DNA from: Bacteroidota bacterium
Lineage (GTDB): Bacteria > Bacteroidota > Bacteroidia > Chitinophagales > Chitinophagaceae
Assembly (NCBI GenBank): GCA_013286315.1
Contig: JABDFX010000003.1
Span: 1-64,000, forward strand
Length of the DNA stretch: 64,000 nucleotides
Reading direction: 5' to 3'
Shown here: positions 6,830-15,978 of the stretch, one piece after another
Layout of the letters: every line of letters begins with the position of its first letter
Position numbering within the stretch: position 1 is the first letter of the stretch
Made by a program: the position numbers and the translations under genes
The notes under the pieces: model-generated
What the model was told of the DNA's origin: nothing
The model's database searches: none
Seen by the model: the letters and a program-made list of their open reading frames with translations, nothing else

Positions 6830-8164
6830 TTAGGATTTCTTTACCAGGCTTTGAATCGTTTTTTCCATTTGCATACTTCTTGAACCCTTTACCAGAAAAG
6901 CGGTATTGTCGAAAATTTGAGAGGCGACCCAGTCACCGGCTTCATTCGCATTGGAAAAACTCCTGTAGGGATGATGTATGTTCATGAAATCACCTCCCAC
7001 CAATGCTACATCTTTCCATTTATTTTTTCCGATCTGCAGGATAATTTGCTCGTGTTCTGAAAGGCTATCGGCGCCGAGCTCCATCATACCCCCCAGCAGT
7101 AAGATTTTATCTGCTACAGGAAAATGAACGAAGTTTTCGATGGCCAGTTTCATGCTGGAAGGATTGGCATTGTAGGCATCCAGTACAATATAATTGTTTC
7201 CCTTCTGAATCAGCTGTGACCGGCTATTGGAGGGTTCATATTCTTCAATTCCTTTTCTGATCCGGATAGGATCCACTTTGAAATAACTGCCCAAACAAAC
7301 CGCAGCCAGTACGTTGGGCAAATTATAATCACCGGTCAGTCTCGTTTGAATGGAACCCGCTGAACTTCCTCTCGTTATTCTCACTTTCAGAAATGGCGAG
7401 GCTTGTTCTGTAATGCCGGTAATATCAGCATGATTTGTTCCATAGGAATAAACTTCACCGATCCCCTTACTCATTAATTGAAGATACTCATAGTCCCACA
7501 TCACAAATGCGCTGCCGCCATAGGCGCGCAGGTAGTCAAAAAGTTCACCCTTTCCTTTCATAACTCCTTCCGGGCCTCCAAATCCTTCCAGATGCGCTTT
7601 ACCCACATTAGTGATTAATCCATGGGTAGGTCTTGTATAGATGCAATAGCCGGCAATTTCACCGAGATGATTGGCACCCATTTCCACGATGGCGATTTGA
7701 GCATCTTTTTTTATTTTAAGAATCGTTAGAGGGATTCCAATATGATTGTTCAGATTGCCTTCCGTTGTGTAAGTTTTATATTTTTCAGAGAGCACGGCAT
7801 GTATCAGTTCTTTCGATGTGGTTTTTCCATTGCTTCCCGTAATCGCAATGAAGGGAATTGTGAACTGGTTACGGTGATATGCAGCCAATGCCTGGAGTGT
7901 GGTTAATACATCATTTGTACGGATCAGGCGATCTTGATGTTTGTCGTGATCATCTACTTCTTCGTCAATAATCGCATAGGAGGCTCCGTTATCCAGCGCC
8001 TGAACGGCAAAGTTATTACCATTGAAGTTATCACCTTTTAAAGCAAAGAAAATATCACCCTCCCGAACTTTTCGGGTATCGGTGCAAATATTGGGGTGAT
8101 TAGAAAAAATTTGATATAATCTGACTATTGAAAACAGAGAATCGGAATCATTCACAGCATTCAT
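6830..8164 (-). CDS. murF: UDP-N-acetylmuramoyl-tripeptide--D-alanyl-D-alanine ligase MurF
   Basis: MurF adds D-Ala-D-Ala to the UDP-MurNAc-tripeptide, the last cytoplasmic step of peptidoglycan precursor synthesis. The 444-residue sequence has the N-terminal CTDTRKVREGDIFFALKG substrate domain, the ATP-binding TGSNGKTT (109-116), VEMGANHLGEI, and a C-terminal domain with DAYNANPSSM. Length is normal. It lies downstream of gldJ on the same strand, but a terminator at 8191-8214 separates them. As I recall, gldJ-murF adjacency is conserved in other Bacteroidota. Confidence 0.95.
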   Translation of the reverse strand: MNAVNDSDSLFSIVRLYQIFSNHPNICTDTRKVREGDIFFALKGDNFNGNNFAVQALDNGASYAIIDEEVDDHDKHQDRLIRTNDVLTTLQALAAYHRNQFTIPFIAITGSNGKTTSKELIHAVLSEKYKTYTTEGNLNNHIGIPLTILKIKKDAQIAIVEMGANHLGEIAGYCIYTRPTHGLITNVGKAHLEGFGGPEGVMKGKGELFDYLRAYGGSAFVMWDYEYLQLMSKGIGEVYSYGTNHADITGITEQASPFLKVRITRGSSAGSIQTRLTGDYNLPNVLAAVCLGSYFKVDPIRIRKGIEEYEPSNSRSQLIQKGNNYIVLDAYNANPSSMKLAIENFVHFPVADKILLLGGMMELGADSLSEHEQIILQIGKNKWKDVALVGGDFMNIHHPYRSFSNANEAGDWVASQIFDNTAFLVKGSRSMQMEKTIQSLVKKS

Positions 8165-8190
8165 TTTACTATTTTAAATATAAACAAAAA

Positions 8191-8214
8191 AGCCACCCCG
8201 TAGAATCGGGATGG
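8191..8214 (-). terminator. Intrinsic terminator of gldJ
   Basis: Read on the minus strand, GCCATCCCG and CGGGGTGGC form a 9-bp stem with one wobble and a short loop, followed by TTTTTT. It lies 22 bp after the gldJ stop and upstream of murF, so murF may depend on readthrough or its own promoter. Confidence 0.85.
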
Positions 8215-8236
8215 CTTTATATAGTTTAAAAAGGTA

Positions 8237-9778
8237 TTACTGTTTGCGGGCGTTTTGCTTTCTTGTTTTATAGCTGATACCGGTTTGTCTGCCGTTACCT
8301 GCTGCGCTTCCTACACGATCCATGGCGCAACGGAAACCAACTGTAGAACTGGCCTGATCTTCTTCCATGAAGCGGCGGGTTCCGGGTCCGAGCCAGTAAG
8401 CACGGTCATCCCAGCTACCACCCTTGATAACCCTTGATTTATCGCTGATCAGTGTAGTTTTGCCATATCCATAACTGATGCCTGCGATCAGGGAGTCACC
8501 ATCCAGATAGTTAATTACATCACCTTTCTGATAGTTTCTTCTTGTTTCACTTTCTTTATCAGTTACGGCACGATATTTAATCCTGCCCAGACTATCTCTT
8601 TCTGGCTTACCTTCTTTACCCAGGTCCATCGTTTCAAATTTATTACCACGGAAAGGAGCAACACCGTTTACATCCTGGGAAGAAAGGGGACGATAAACGT
8701 CTTCAACCCACTCGCTCACATTACCGGACATGTTGTATAACCCGAAACCATTTGGATAAAAAGAAGTTACATCAGCTGTATATACAGCATTATCGTTCAA
8801 TCCGCCAGCGACACCCATGTTATCTCCATTTCCTCTTTTAAAATTCGCAAGGAAAGTTCCCTGCCAAGTGCCACGACGTGAATCACGAAGGCCGTTTACA
8901 TTCTGGCTCCACGAATAAACCTGTTTGTTAGCAATCAGCTCTTCTCCTCTTTTTTTGTCACTGGTACTTGGATTAGGGTTCTGATTGATATAGCCAAGTG
9001 CCGCATATTCCCATTCTGCTTCTGTAGGCAGACGATATGCAGGGAGCAGGATACCATCTTCAAATGTTACCTGCGTACGCGGCGTTCCGTTTGGATTTTT
9101 AAGTTCGTTCTTTTTTGATTTGGCGGCCGGACCAGGTGTTGCCTGATATTCACCTACCAGATATGATTTGGTGTTAAAGTTTTCCTGTCCGAGTCCCTGA
9201 ATATTTTTCAAAGAGTTTTTATTGATAAACCCACGATCAACCAGTGCTTTTTCATTCACACGGTCGGTTCTCCAAATACAAAAATCATGTGCCTGTCTCC
9301 AGCTTACTCCTACTACAGGATAGTAATTGTAGGAAGGATGACGGAAATAATATTCCACCAGTGGTTCATTATAAGCCAATTCACTTCTCCATACCAGCGT
9401 ATCGGGGAGAGCGGCATTTCGCACTGCCTGATATTCATCTCCTTCAAACACATTGTTTATCCAGTAGAGGTATTCGCGATAGTGCACATTGGCAACTTCT
9501 GTTTTGTCGATATAAAAGGAATTCACGGTAACACGACGCGGAATATTATTCCAGTCGCTCATTACATCTTCTTCCGTAGCACCCATAGTGAATGTACCAC
9601 CCTGAACAAAAACCAATCCGGGGCCGGTACGTTGTTCTTTTTCTTTGGACACCTGGTAGCCTCCCATGTTTTTGTCGTTGTAATTCCAGCCGGTCACAGC
9701 ACTGGATTGGGTCTTTGTTTTGCAAGAACCCATAACTGCGGCAAAGGAAGCGAGGGTAATCAGATTTTTGAGATTCAT
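8237..9778 (-). CDS. gldJ: Gliding/type IX secretion lipoprotein GldJ
   Basis: A protein of 513 residues starting at the ATG at 9778. The signal peptide ends in a lipobox-like VMGSC with the lipidated Cys at 19. The rest is a formylglycine-generating-enzyme (FGE-sulfatase) fold: VFVQGGTFTMGA near residue 53, WEYAALGY, NMSGNVSEWVEDVY, and a terminal GSWDDRAYWLG...VGFRCAMD block. This combination is typical of GldJ, a lipoprotein needed for the gliding and T9SS apparatus, rather than GldK. A longer reading to 9967 adds a non-signal-like extension and is unlikely. It is divergent from porV. Confidence 0.88.
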   Translation of the reverse strand: MNLKNLITLASFAAVMGSCKTKTQSSAVTGWNYNDKNMGGYQVSKEKEQRTGPGLVFVQGGTFTMGATEEDVMSDWNNIPRRVTVNSFYIDKTEVANVHYREYLYWINNVFEGDEYQAVRNAALPDTLVWRSELAYNEPLVEYYFRHPSYNYYPVVGVSWRQAHDFCIWRTDRVNEKALVDRGFINKNSLKNIQGLGQENFNTKSYLVGEYQATPGPAAKSKKNELKNPNGTPRTQVTFEDGILLPAYRLPTEAEWEYAALGYINQNPNPSTSDKKRGEELIANKQVYSWSQNVNGLRDSRRGTWQGTFLANFKRGNGDNMGVAGGLNDNAVYTADVTSFYPNGFGLYNMSGNVSEWVEDVYRPLSSQDVNGVAPFRGNKFETMDLGKEGKPERDSLGRIKYRAVTDKESETRRNYQKGDVINYLDGDSLIAGISYGYGKTTLISDKSRVIKGGSWDDRAYWLGPGTRRFMEEDQASSTVGFRCAMDRVGSAAGNGRQTGISYKTRKQNARKQ

Positions 9779-10223
9779 AGAAAACGCGTTTAACCGTGAT
9801 TTGTTAAGTATAGAAACGTGGGTTTGAAACAAATATTGTAAATCAGACCCCCCTGACTGAATAGTACGCAAGGTGGACGAAATTAGTTTGTTTATCGGAA
9901 AAAATCCCGTTTCAGGAATGTTAAACCGTAGGGATTTGTTGGCCGTTTTTTTGCTTAGTTTTGCCAATTATCGGAAACCTTAAACCTGTGCAATATTCTG
10001 GTTATGTTTCCGTTGGATGAAAAGGAGAACAAGTTATGTCGTTGAATACCTGTATGAATTGCAGACTCTAACGGCTTCCATTGTTGGAACTTACTAAAAA
10101 CCAACTAATTAGCTATCGAAAATTTCTACTCTCTAAATGTTAAAATGAGTCGGACGTCGTGATTTTTCGCGGTAATGTCTCATTTTGCGACCATTTCCTT
10201 TTATCAGATAAATAAATTATTAC
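9779..10223. other. Divergent gldJ-porV intergenic region (445 bp)
   Basis: No protein gene is convincing here. A 7-of-8 match to the -7 consensus for gldJ lies at 9829-9836 on the minus strand (AATATTTG). A 7-of-8 match for porV lies at about 10181-10188 (TCATTTTG). An 8-bp inverted repeat, AAAATGAG/CTCATTTT, lies at 10142-10149 and 10179-10186, its right arm overlapping the putative porV box. Two tiny ATG frames at 10004 and 10036 are too short to call. Confidence 0.5.
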
Positions 10224-11405
10224 ATGAAAAGAGTGTTTTTTCGACTAACTGTTTTGGTAGGCTGCATGCTTTTTTTTCATACTTTGAATGCCCAATCAAC
10301 TGCTCCGATAAATGTAACAACAACGGCCGTTCCGTTTCTAAGAATTTCACCTGATGCCCGTGCGGGCGGTTTGGGGGAAGAAGGCATTGCAACTTCACCG
10401 GATGCGAACTCTTCATTTTATAATCTTTCTAAAACACCCTTTTCCGAATATAAGACCGGAATCGGCATTACCTATACTCCCTGGTTGAAAGATCTGGGAT
10501 TAAATGACGTCTATTTGCTGGCAGCATCAGGTTATCACCAACTGGATGAAAACCAGGCCCTATCGGCATCATTACGTTATTTCAGCCTGGGAAGTATACA
10601 GTTTTCCGATTATAACGGTAACAACTGGGGTGAAGGAAGACCGCGGGAATTTGCCTTTGACCTCGGATATTCACGTAAACTTTCCAGTAAACTCGGTATC
10701 GGCTTGACGCTTCGATATATCAATTCGAATCTTACTTTGGGTGCTGCCGCAGCATCCGGAAGCATTTCTGCTTATAAAGCAGGTACCGCTGTAGCCGCTG
10801 ATCTGTCATTCACTTATAAAAATGTAGCTGCTAATCAGGAAGGTTTTACGTTAGGATTCGTGCTGTCGAATCTCGGTACCAAAATAGGGTATACAAATGA
10901 TGCGACTCAAAAAGAATATATTCCGGCCAATATGGGCCTTGGTGGTAATTATACGAAGGTTTTTGATGAACAAAATAAAATCAGTTTTGGACTGGATCTG
11001 AACAAATTGCTGGTGCCGGCTCCGCCAACACCTGTGGGTGGAGTAGACACGGTATCACAGGCAGCACTGAATGAATATTATAGCCAAAGCGTGGTAAGCA
11101 GCTGGTTCAAGTCTTTTAACGGACAGTTCAATACAATCAATGCATCAATCGGAGCTGAATATACATATAATGATCAGTTCATGTTTCGCCTGGGCTATTT
11201 TTATGAAAGCAAGGACCAGGGGGGAAGACAATATTTTACGATGGGTGTAGGCCTGAAATATAATATGCTCGGATTAAATTTCTCATATCTCATTCCATCG
11301 GGATCAGGTATAACAAGAAATCCGTTATCCAATACCATCCGCTTTGGATTGACATTCGATCTGGATAGTTCTAATCCAAATAAGGCCGCTGCAGGTTCAG
11401 AATAG
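10224..11405 (+). CDS. porV: Type IX secretion outer-membrane protein PorV (LptO)
   Basis: A 393-residue outer-membrane beta-barrel protein of the FadL-like PorV family, with a signal peptide ending near VGCMLFFHTLNAQ (residues 12-24). The N-terminal AVPFLRISPDARAGGLGEEGIA block and the NSSFYNLSKTPF segment are highly characteristic. PorV is the shuttle and attachment partner of PorU in T9SS, delivering cargo with C-terminal signals to the surface. As I recall, porU is often adjacent to porV and gldJ in other Bacteroidota, but it is not in this window. A hairpin terminator follows the gene. Confidence 0.93.
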   Translation: MKRVFFRLTVLVGCMLFFHTLNAQSTAPINVTTTAVPFLRISPDARAGGLGEEGIATSPDANSSFYNLSKTPFSEYKTGIGITYTPWLKDLGLNDVYLLAASGYHQLDENQALSASLRYFSLGSIQFSDYNGNNWGEGRPREFAFDLGYSRKLSSKLGIGLTLRYINSNLTLGAAAASGSISAYKAGTAVAADLSFTYKNVAANQEGFTLGFVLSNLGTKIGYTNDATQKEYIPANMGLGGNYTKVFDEQNKISFGLDLNKLLVPAPPTPVGGVDTVSQAALNEYYSQSVVSSWFKSFNGQFNTINASIGAEYTYNDQFMFRLGYFYESKDQGGRQYFTMGVGLKYNMLGLNFSYLIPSGSGITRNPLSNTIRFGLTFDLDSSNPNKAAAGSE

Positions 11406-11419
11406 AAAAAAATTCCCGG

Positions 11420-11471
11420 AAAGCTGTTTCATGAAGGGTTGTTTACATTTGACGACCTTTGAAACAGCTTT
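11420..11471 (+). terminator. Terminator hairpin of porV with an embedded promoter
   Basis: AAAGCTGTTTCA (11420-11431) pairs perfectly with TGAAACAGCTTT (11460-11471), followed by a T/A-rich tract. The loop of about 28 bases contains an exact TAnnTTTG box (11444-11451) that would serve ispF. Confidence 0.75.
11444..11451 (+). promoter_or_regulatory. Predicted -7 box (TACATTTG) of ispF
   Basis: Exact consensus match, located in the loop of the porV terminator. The expected start near 11455-11458 would leave a leader of about 30 bases before the ispF ATG at 11487, and the right terminator arm would form the 5' end of the new transcript. Confidence 0.55.
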
Positions 11472-11486
11472 TAAATTTTAATCACC

Positions 11487-11969
11487 ATGTCTTACCGGAT
11501 TGGTTTGGGAACGGATTTTCATCAACTTGTTGAAGGCAGAAAATTATGGCTGGGCGGCATTGAAATTCCACATCATAAAGGCGCAACCGGTCACAGTGAT
11601 GCTGATGTGTTATTGCACGCCATCTGTGACGCGTTGCTGGGCGCTCTGAATCTGGGGGATATCGGTATTCATTTTCCCGATACAGATACACACCTTAAGG
11701 ATATTGATAGTAAGATTTTGCTCCGCAAAACATTTCAGATGATACGTCAGAAAAACTTCCATGTTGTAAATCTTGACACAGTCGTTTGCCTGGAGAGACC
11801 GAAAATTATGGGTTTTGTTTCGGAAATGAGGAACGTTATTGCAGATATATTAGAAATCACTGTAGATGATATTTCAGTTAAAGCGACCACAACTGAAAAG
11901 CTGGGTTTTATTGGAAAAGAAGAAGGAATTATGGCGCAAGCTGTCGTATTGTTAAGGAAACCGGATTAA
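11487..11969 (+). CDS. ispF: 2-C-methyl-D-erythritol 2,4-cyclodiphosphate synthase IspF
   Basis: IspF cyclises CDP-ME-2-phosphate to MEcPP in the non-mevalonate isoprenoid pathway and is a zinc-dependent trimer. The 160-residue protein has the metal ligands Asp10, His12 and His44, in GTDFHQL and [10 protein letters not shown], with HFPDTD and the C-terminal [18 protein letters not shown]. Length is normal. No other MEP-pathway gene is adjacent. The 14 bp to the next ATG contain a separate promoter for dut. Confidence 0.96.
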   Translation: MSYRIGLGTDFHQLVEGRKLWLGGIEIPHHKGATGHSDADVLLHAICDALLGALNLGDIGIHFPDTDTHLKDIDSKILLRKTFQMIRQKNFHVVNLDTVVCLERPKIMGFVSEMRNVIADILEITVDDISVKATTTEKLGFIGKEEGIMAQAVVLLRKPD

Positions 11970-11970
11970 T

Positions 11971-11978
11971 TATCTTTG
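11971..11978 (+). promoter_or_regulatory. Predicted promoter of dut (TATCTTTG with upstream TTG)
   Basis: Exact TAnnTTTG box starting one base after the ispF stop, with a TTG at 11949-11951 separated by 19 bp, as expected for a Bacteroidota -33 element. The dut ATG at 11984 is only five bases beyond the box, the same spacing as at rsmA. Confidence 0.65.
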
Positions 11979-11983
11979 CGCAC

Positions 11984-12424
11984 ATGTCCATTCCTGTTAA
12001 GATCATAAATCAATCAAATCATCCGCTGCCCGCTTATGCTACTCCTGATGCCGCAGGGATGGATCTGAGAGCAAATATTTCATCTGCCATCATTCTGCAA
12101 CCATTCGAACGTCAGTTGATACCTACCGGGATATTTATTGAACTGCCTCCGGGATATGAAGCTCAGGTGAGACCCCGAAGCGGGCTGGCTTTAAAACAGG
12201 GAATTACCTGTTTGAATTCCCCAGGCACGATTGATGCCGATTATCGGGGAGAGTTGAAAGTCATATTAATCAATCTTTCCAACACGGAGCAACAAATTCA
12301 TCCCGGAGACCGCATCGCACAAATGGTTGTCGGAACGGTTGAACATGTGGAATGGCATACTGTATCGGAATTGATTGAGACTGTCAGAAACGAAGGTGGG
12401 TTCGGACACACCGGGAAGGTATAA
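11984..12424 (+). CDS. dut: dUTP diphosphatase (dUTPase)
   Basis: Hydrolyses dUTP to dUMP and diphosphate, keeping uracil out of DNA and feeding dTMP synthesis. All five trimeric-dUTPase motifs are present in 146 residues: AGMDLRA (24-30), RPRSG (63-67), [10 protein letters not shown] (81-90), GDRIAQMV (108-115) and [10 protein letters not shown] (135-144). The last motif has His where Ser is usual (GFGSTG). It follows ispF closely but appears to have its own promoter and a leaderless start. Confidence 0.96.
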   Translation: MSIPVKIINQSNHPLPAYATPDAAGMDLRANISSAIILQPFERQLIPTGIFIELPPGYEAQVRPRSGLALKQGITCLNSPGTIDADYRGELKVILINLSNTEQQIHPGDRIAQMVVGTVEHVEWHTVSELIETVRNEGGFGHTGKV

Positions 12425-12500
12425 TCTGAGATTGCGAATGTAAGATTTGATACCTGCTGTTAATCGTCAAACGCCTATATAAAATGATTGAATTTTGAAT

Positions 12501-13355
12501 ATGATACATGCAGGCAAGATTTTTCTTACATGGAGTGTCGGGTTAATACTGTTTGCATTGATTGGACTAGGCAACTTTTCATGCCGGTCGGCAAAAAAAA
12601 TTACAACCGCTATAAGCAAAAAAGATACGGTTCAAACAAAAACAGATACTGTTAGGGCAGTGGAAGATTTGCATTCGGATTCCCTAAAATATATCCAACA
12701 GTTATATAGCCATATTCAATCAGGTATCATCGATTGTAGAACGTTTTCAGCAAAACTAAAAGTGCATTATGAAAGCAGTGACGGAAAAGACTATGAATTC
12801 AATGCCTTTATCAGGCTCCAGAAAGATAAAGTAATCTGGATTTCCATCAATGCATTACTTGGCTTTGAAGCGTTCCGCGCCGTGATAACACCTGATAGTG
12901 TGAAAGTCCTGAATAAACTCGATAAAGTGTACCAACTGAGGTCCGTGGGTTATTTGCAGAATATCAGTCACCTGCCTTTCGACTTTCATACTCTGCAATC
13001 CATTGTGCTTGGTAACCCCATTTATCTGGACAGTAATATCCTGTATTACAGAAAGGACATGCAGGGAATATCCATACTCAGCATCGGCCCGATTTTCAGG
13101 AATTACCTGACGCTTAATAACGATCTAAGCCTGAAACGCAGTAAGCTGGACGATGTGAATCCACTTCAAACCAGATCCTGCGATATTACCTACGGGGATT
13201 ATGAAAAAGCAGACACGGCTTTTTTCTCAACATATCGTAAAATTGTAGTCTCTGAAAAAGCCAGGCTGGATGTTGAACTGAGTTTTAAAAATATTCGTTT
13301 TAACGAGAATTTAGACTTTCCGTTCTCCATCCCGAAAAATTATAAACGCAACTAG
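12501..13355 (+). CDS. DUF4292 lipoprotein-like protein
   Basis: A protein of 284 residues with an N-terminal hydrophobic segment followed by a Cys in GNFSCRS, a possible though non-canonical lipobox. The body has the DUF4292 pattern: FSAKLKVHYESSDGKDYEFNAFIRLQKDKVIWISI, then NALLGFEAFRAVITPDSVKVLNKLD. This Bacteroidota family has a LolB/LolA-like beta fold; a role in outer-membrane lipoprotein handling is inference. The ATG at 12501 is preferred over a TTG at 12495. It is followed 38 bp later by the EnvC-like gene, an association often seen in this phylum. Confidence 0.85.
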   Translation: MIHAGKIFLTWSVGLILFALIGLGNFSCRSAKKITTAISKKDTVQTKTDTVRAVEDLHSDSLKYIQQLYSHIQSGIIDCRTFSAKLKVHYESSDGKDYEFNAFIRLQKDKVIWISINALLGFEAFRAVITPDSVKVLNKLDKVYQLRSVGYLQNISHLPFDFHTLQSIVLGNPIYLDSNILYYRKDMQGISILSIGPIFRNYLTLNNDLSLKRSKLDDVNPLQTRSCDITYGDYEKADTAFFSTYRKIVVSEKARLDVELSFKNIRFNENLDFPFSIPKNYKRN

Positions 13356-13393
13356 ACGTTATACAGTAACTTCATCCCGAACGTAATTCGCAT

Positions 13394-14713
13394 ATGCGCA
13401 AACCGATCATCCTGTTCATTTCTATTTTTTATTTGGTATCCAGTGCCCACGCACAGTCACCAACCCAGAGTAGAAGCGAACTCGAAAAAGAGCGCGCTTC
13501 CATACAAAAAGAAATAGAGGATGTAAAACGTTCTCTCGATGAAACTCATAAAAACCGGAAACAAACCCTGGGCCAGCTAGCCCTTCTGCAAAAAAGACTG
13601 CGCCTCCGGCAAGCCGCAATATCAAATATCAATCAGCAATTGAATTTTATCCAGGCTGATATGAACACATCCTGGCAGGAAATCATCAAACTCAAGAAAG
13701 AACTGGACACCCTTCGTAAACAATATGCAGAAAGTGTAATATATGCTTATGAGAACCGGACCAATTACGATTACCTTAATTTCTTATTTGCTTCCAGTAA
13801 TTTCAATGATGCGGTGAAAAGAGTCGAATACCTGAAATCCTACAGAGCCTATCGCGAACAAAGGGCTGAAAATATTCAGAGAACACAAGTGCTTCTTCAA
13901 AATAAAATAGACGGATTAAAAATAAAACGCATTGAGAAAGACGAGGCACTCGTAAAACAAAATAAGGAACGCCAGGTACTCGAAGTAGAAAAGAAAGAAA
14001 AAGATCAGGTGGTTGAACAGTTACAGGGTCAGGAAAAAGAGTTGAAGAAAGAGATGAATGCGAAACAGCGGCAGGATCAGAAACTGGGCAATGCCATTGC
14101 AGCTGCCATCCGGCGTGCACGTGAAGATGCCATTCGGGAAGCAAAGAAAAGAGCTGCAGCCGGCGCTGCCGTCAACAGCACCACCACAGCACCTGCTAAA
14201 ACTGAAGTTGCAAAAAATCCGTCTAATCCCGGTAGTGCCGGAACTATGCCTTCTATGGTAAAGCCTGCAATGAAACCGGCTGCTAAAACAGATTTTAACA
14301 CAACAACGGATATTGCCTTATCCGGCAATTTCGAAAAGGACAAAGGACATTTGCCCTGGCCCATTGCTTCCGGTACCATTGCTATGAGGTACGGGCCGCA
14401 TGAATATATCAAAGGAATAGTGCATAACAACCAGGGCATTACAATTGAAAGTCCGCCAGGAACTTCTGTAACGGCCGTTTTCGATGGAGACGTGCAAAGT
14501 GTGTTTAATGTGGGCGACGTGACTGCTGTGATGATTCGTCATGGAAGATATTTTACAACTTATAGCAATCTTTCTACTGTTTCAGTATCCAAAGGTCAGT
14601 CTGTTAAAATGGGGCAAGTTCTAGGCAAACTGGGTGATATCGGGCAGTTGGATTTCGTACTATCAGACGACAAAGACCGCACTTTCGATCCGGAAAGATG
14701 GTTGAGGAGATAG
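13394..14713 (+). CDS. EnvC-like LytM-domain murein hydrolase activator
   Basis: A 439-residue exported protein: signal peptide (about residues 1-20, ending SSAHAQ), a long coiled coil of roughly 200 residues, an Ala/Pro-rich linker, and a C-terminal LytM/M23 domain (about 315-435). The zinc ligands of active M23 enzymes are missing: the HxGID motif reads NQGIT and the AHL motif reads SNL. That matches EnvC-type activators, which switch on amidases at the septum instead of cutting peptidoglycan themselves. It converges on bshA with a 17 bp gap. Confidence 0.88.
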   Translation: MRKPIILFISIFYLVSSAHAQSPTQSRSELEKERASIQKEIEDVKRSLDETHKNRKQTLGQLALLQKRLRLRQAAISNINQQLNFIQADMNTSWQEIIKLKKELDTLRKQYAESVIYAYENRTNYDYLNFLFASSNFNDAVKRVEYLKSYRAYREQRAENIQRTQVLLQNKIDGLKIKRIEKDEALVKQNKERQVLEVEKKEKDQVVEQLQGQEKELKKEMNAKQRQDQKLGNAIAAAIRRAREDAIREAKKRAAAGAAVNSTTTAPAKTEVAKNPSNPGSAGTMPSMVKPAMKPAAKTDFNTTTDIALSGNFEKDKGHLPWPIASGTIAMRYGPHEYIKGIVHNNQGITIESPPGTSVTAVFDGDVQSVFNVGDVTAVMIRHGRYFTTYSNLSTVSVSKGQSVKMGQVLGKLGDIGQLDFVLSDDKDRTFDPERWLRR

Positions 14714-14730
14714 ATTGTGAATTCTTTTAA

Positions 14731-15891
14731 TCAAATTTTTTCCTGGGAGAGTTTTTTTGCAGGCTGTGATTTTAACAGAAAACGATCATATAATCTCTCG
14801 TAGATCGGTACGATATTATTTATGTCGAATTTTTTAGCCTGTTCATAGGCATTCACCTTAAAAGTCTTTAAAACATCGTCATTTTCCAGGATGGTTATTG
14901 CCTGACGGCTCATCGATGCTACATCGCCAACCGGGCTCATAAATCCCGTTTTTCCGTTTATATTTATTTCAGGCAAACCTCCCGCATCGGATGAAATCAG
15001 GGGTACGCCGGCAGCCATCGCCTCCAATGCAGCTAATCCGAAACTTTCATATTCTGATGGAAGAATGAAGAGATCCGATACGGCCAGAATCTCTTCGATT
15101 TGTTCCTGTTTGCCGATGAAACGGATATCCTCGATGATACCCAACTCGCGGCTTAGATTTTCGGCGTCAAAACGATCCGGGCCGTCCCCGACAAATAACA
15201 ATTTTGATGGAATTTGTCTGTTTATTTCCGCAAATATCTTCACGACATCAAAAACTCTTTTAATCTTTCGGAAATTAGAAGCATGCACTACAATTCGTTC
15301 ATTATTGGGTGCAATTACTTTTCGGAACGGATCAATGGGTTTTCTTTTAAACCGGGACAGATCCACAAAGTTGTGTATCACTTCTATTTCTTTCTTGATA
15401 TCAAAAATGCTGTAGGTTTCATCCCGCAGATTTTGAGATACGGCTGTTATGGCGTCACTTTCATTGATTGAGAATGCAACAACCGGTGCCAGCGTTTTAT
15501 CCCGACCGACCAGGGTGATATCTGTTCCGTGTAAAGTTGTGATTACCGGAATTACAATACCCTGCGTAGCTACGATCTTTTTTGCCATATAAGCAGCAGA
15601 GGCGTGCGGAATGGCATAATGAACATGCAACAGGTCCAATTGGTGATTTATAATCACATCCACCATCGTACTGGACAAAGCTGTTTCGTAAGGTTGATAA
15701 TCGAAAAGCGGATAAGACGTTACACGCACTTCATGATAGAAAATATTTGCATTGTATTCAGTGAGCCTTACCGGTTGCTGGTAAGTAATAAAATGCACCT
15801 GGTGGCCTTTATCTGCGAGCGCTTTTCCGAGTTCTGTGGCCAGGACACCACTACCGCCAAACGTCGGATAACAAACTATTCCAATCCGCAT
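14731..15891 (-). CDS. bshA: N-acetyl-alpha-D-glucosaminyl L-malate synthase BshA
   Basis: BshA is the GT4-family enzyme that makes GlcNAc-malate from UDP-GlcNAc and L-malate, the first step of bacillithiol synthesis. The 386-residue protein has the characteristic CYPTFGGSGVLATELGKALA N-terminus, HVHYAIPHASAAYMAK, and the GT4 donor-site block ILPSEYESFGLAALEAMAAG. It is divergent from the M28 peptidase gene. bshB and bshC are not in the window. The start ATG at 15891 gives the expected MRIGIVCYP opening. Confidence 0.93.
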   Translation of the reverse strand: MRIGIVCYPTFGGSGVLATELGKALADKGHQVHFITYQQPVRLTEYNANIFYHEVRVTSYPLFDYQPYETALSSTMVDVIINHQLDLLHVHYAIPHASAAYMAKKIVATQGIVIPVITTLHGTDITLVGRDKTLAPVVAFSINESDAITAVSQNLRDETYSIFDIKKEIEVIHNFVDLSRFKRKPIDPFRKVIAPNNERIVVHASNFRKIKRVFDVVKIFAEINRQIPSKLLFVGDGPDRFDAENLSRELGIIEDIRFIGKQEQIEEILAVSDLFILPSEYESFGLAALEAMAAGVPLISSDAGGLPEININGKTGFMSPVGDVASMSRQAITILENDDVLKTFKVNAYEQAKKFDINNIVPIYERLYDRFLLKSQPAKKLSQEKI

Positions 15892-15978
15892 GTACTGAAT
15901 TTATTGAACGAAGTTAAACAGATTTCCCAGCATCACATAAGAACCATGCATTACTTATCTTAGCGGAAATAAACAGAT

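Noticed and set aside
9779-9967. N-terminal extension of gldJ to 9967
   Set aside because: It would bury the lipoprotein signal peptide that starts at 9778; the added residues look like non-coding sequence.
10004-10071. Two tiny ATG frames (13 and 11 codons), one preceded by AAAGGAG, in the gldJ-porV gap
   Set aside because: Too short to judge, no recognisable peptide, and Shine-Dalgarno-like sequence is a weak signal in Bacteroidota.
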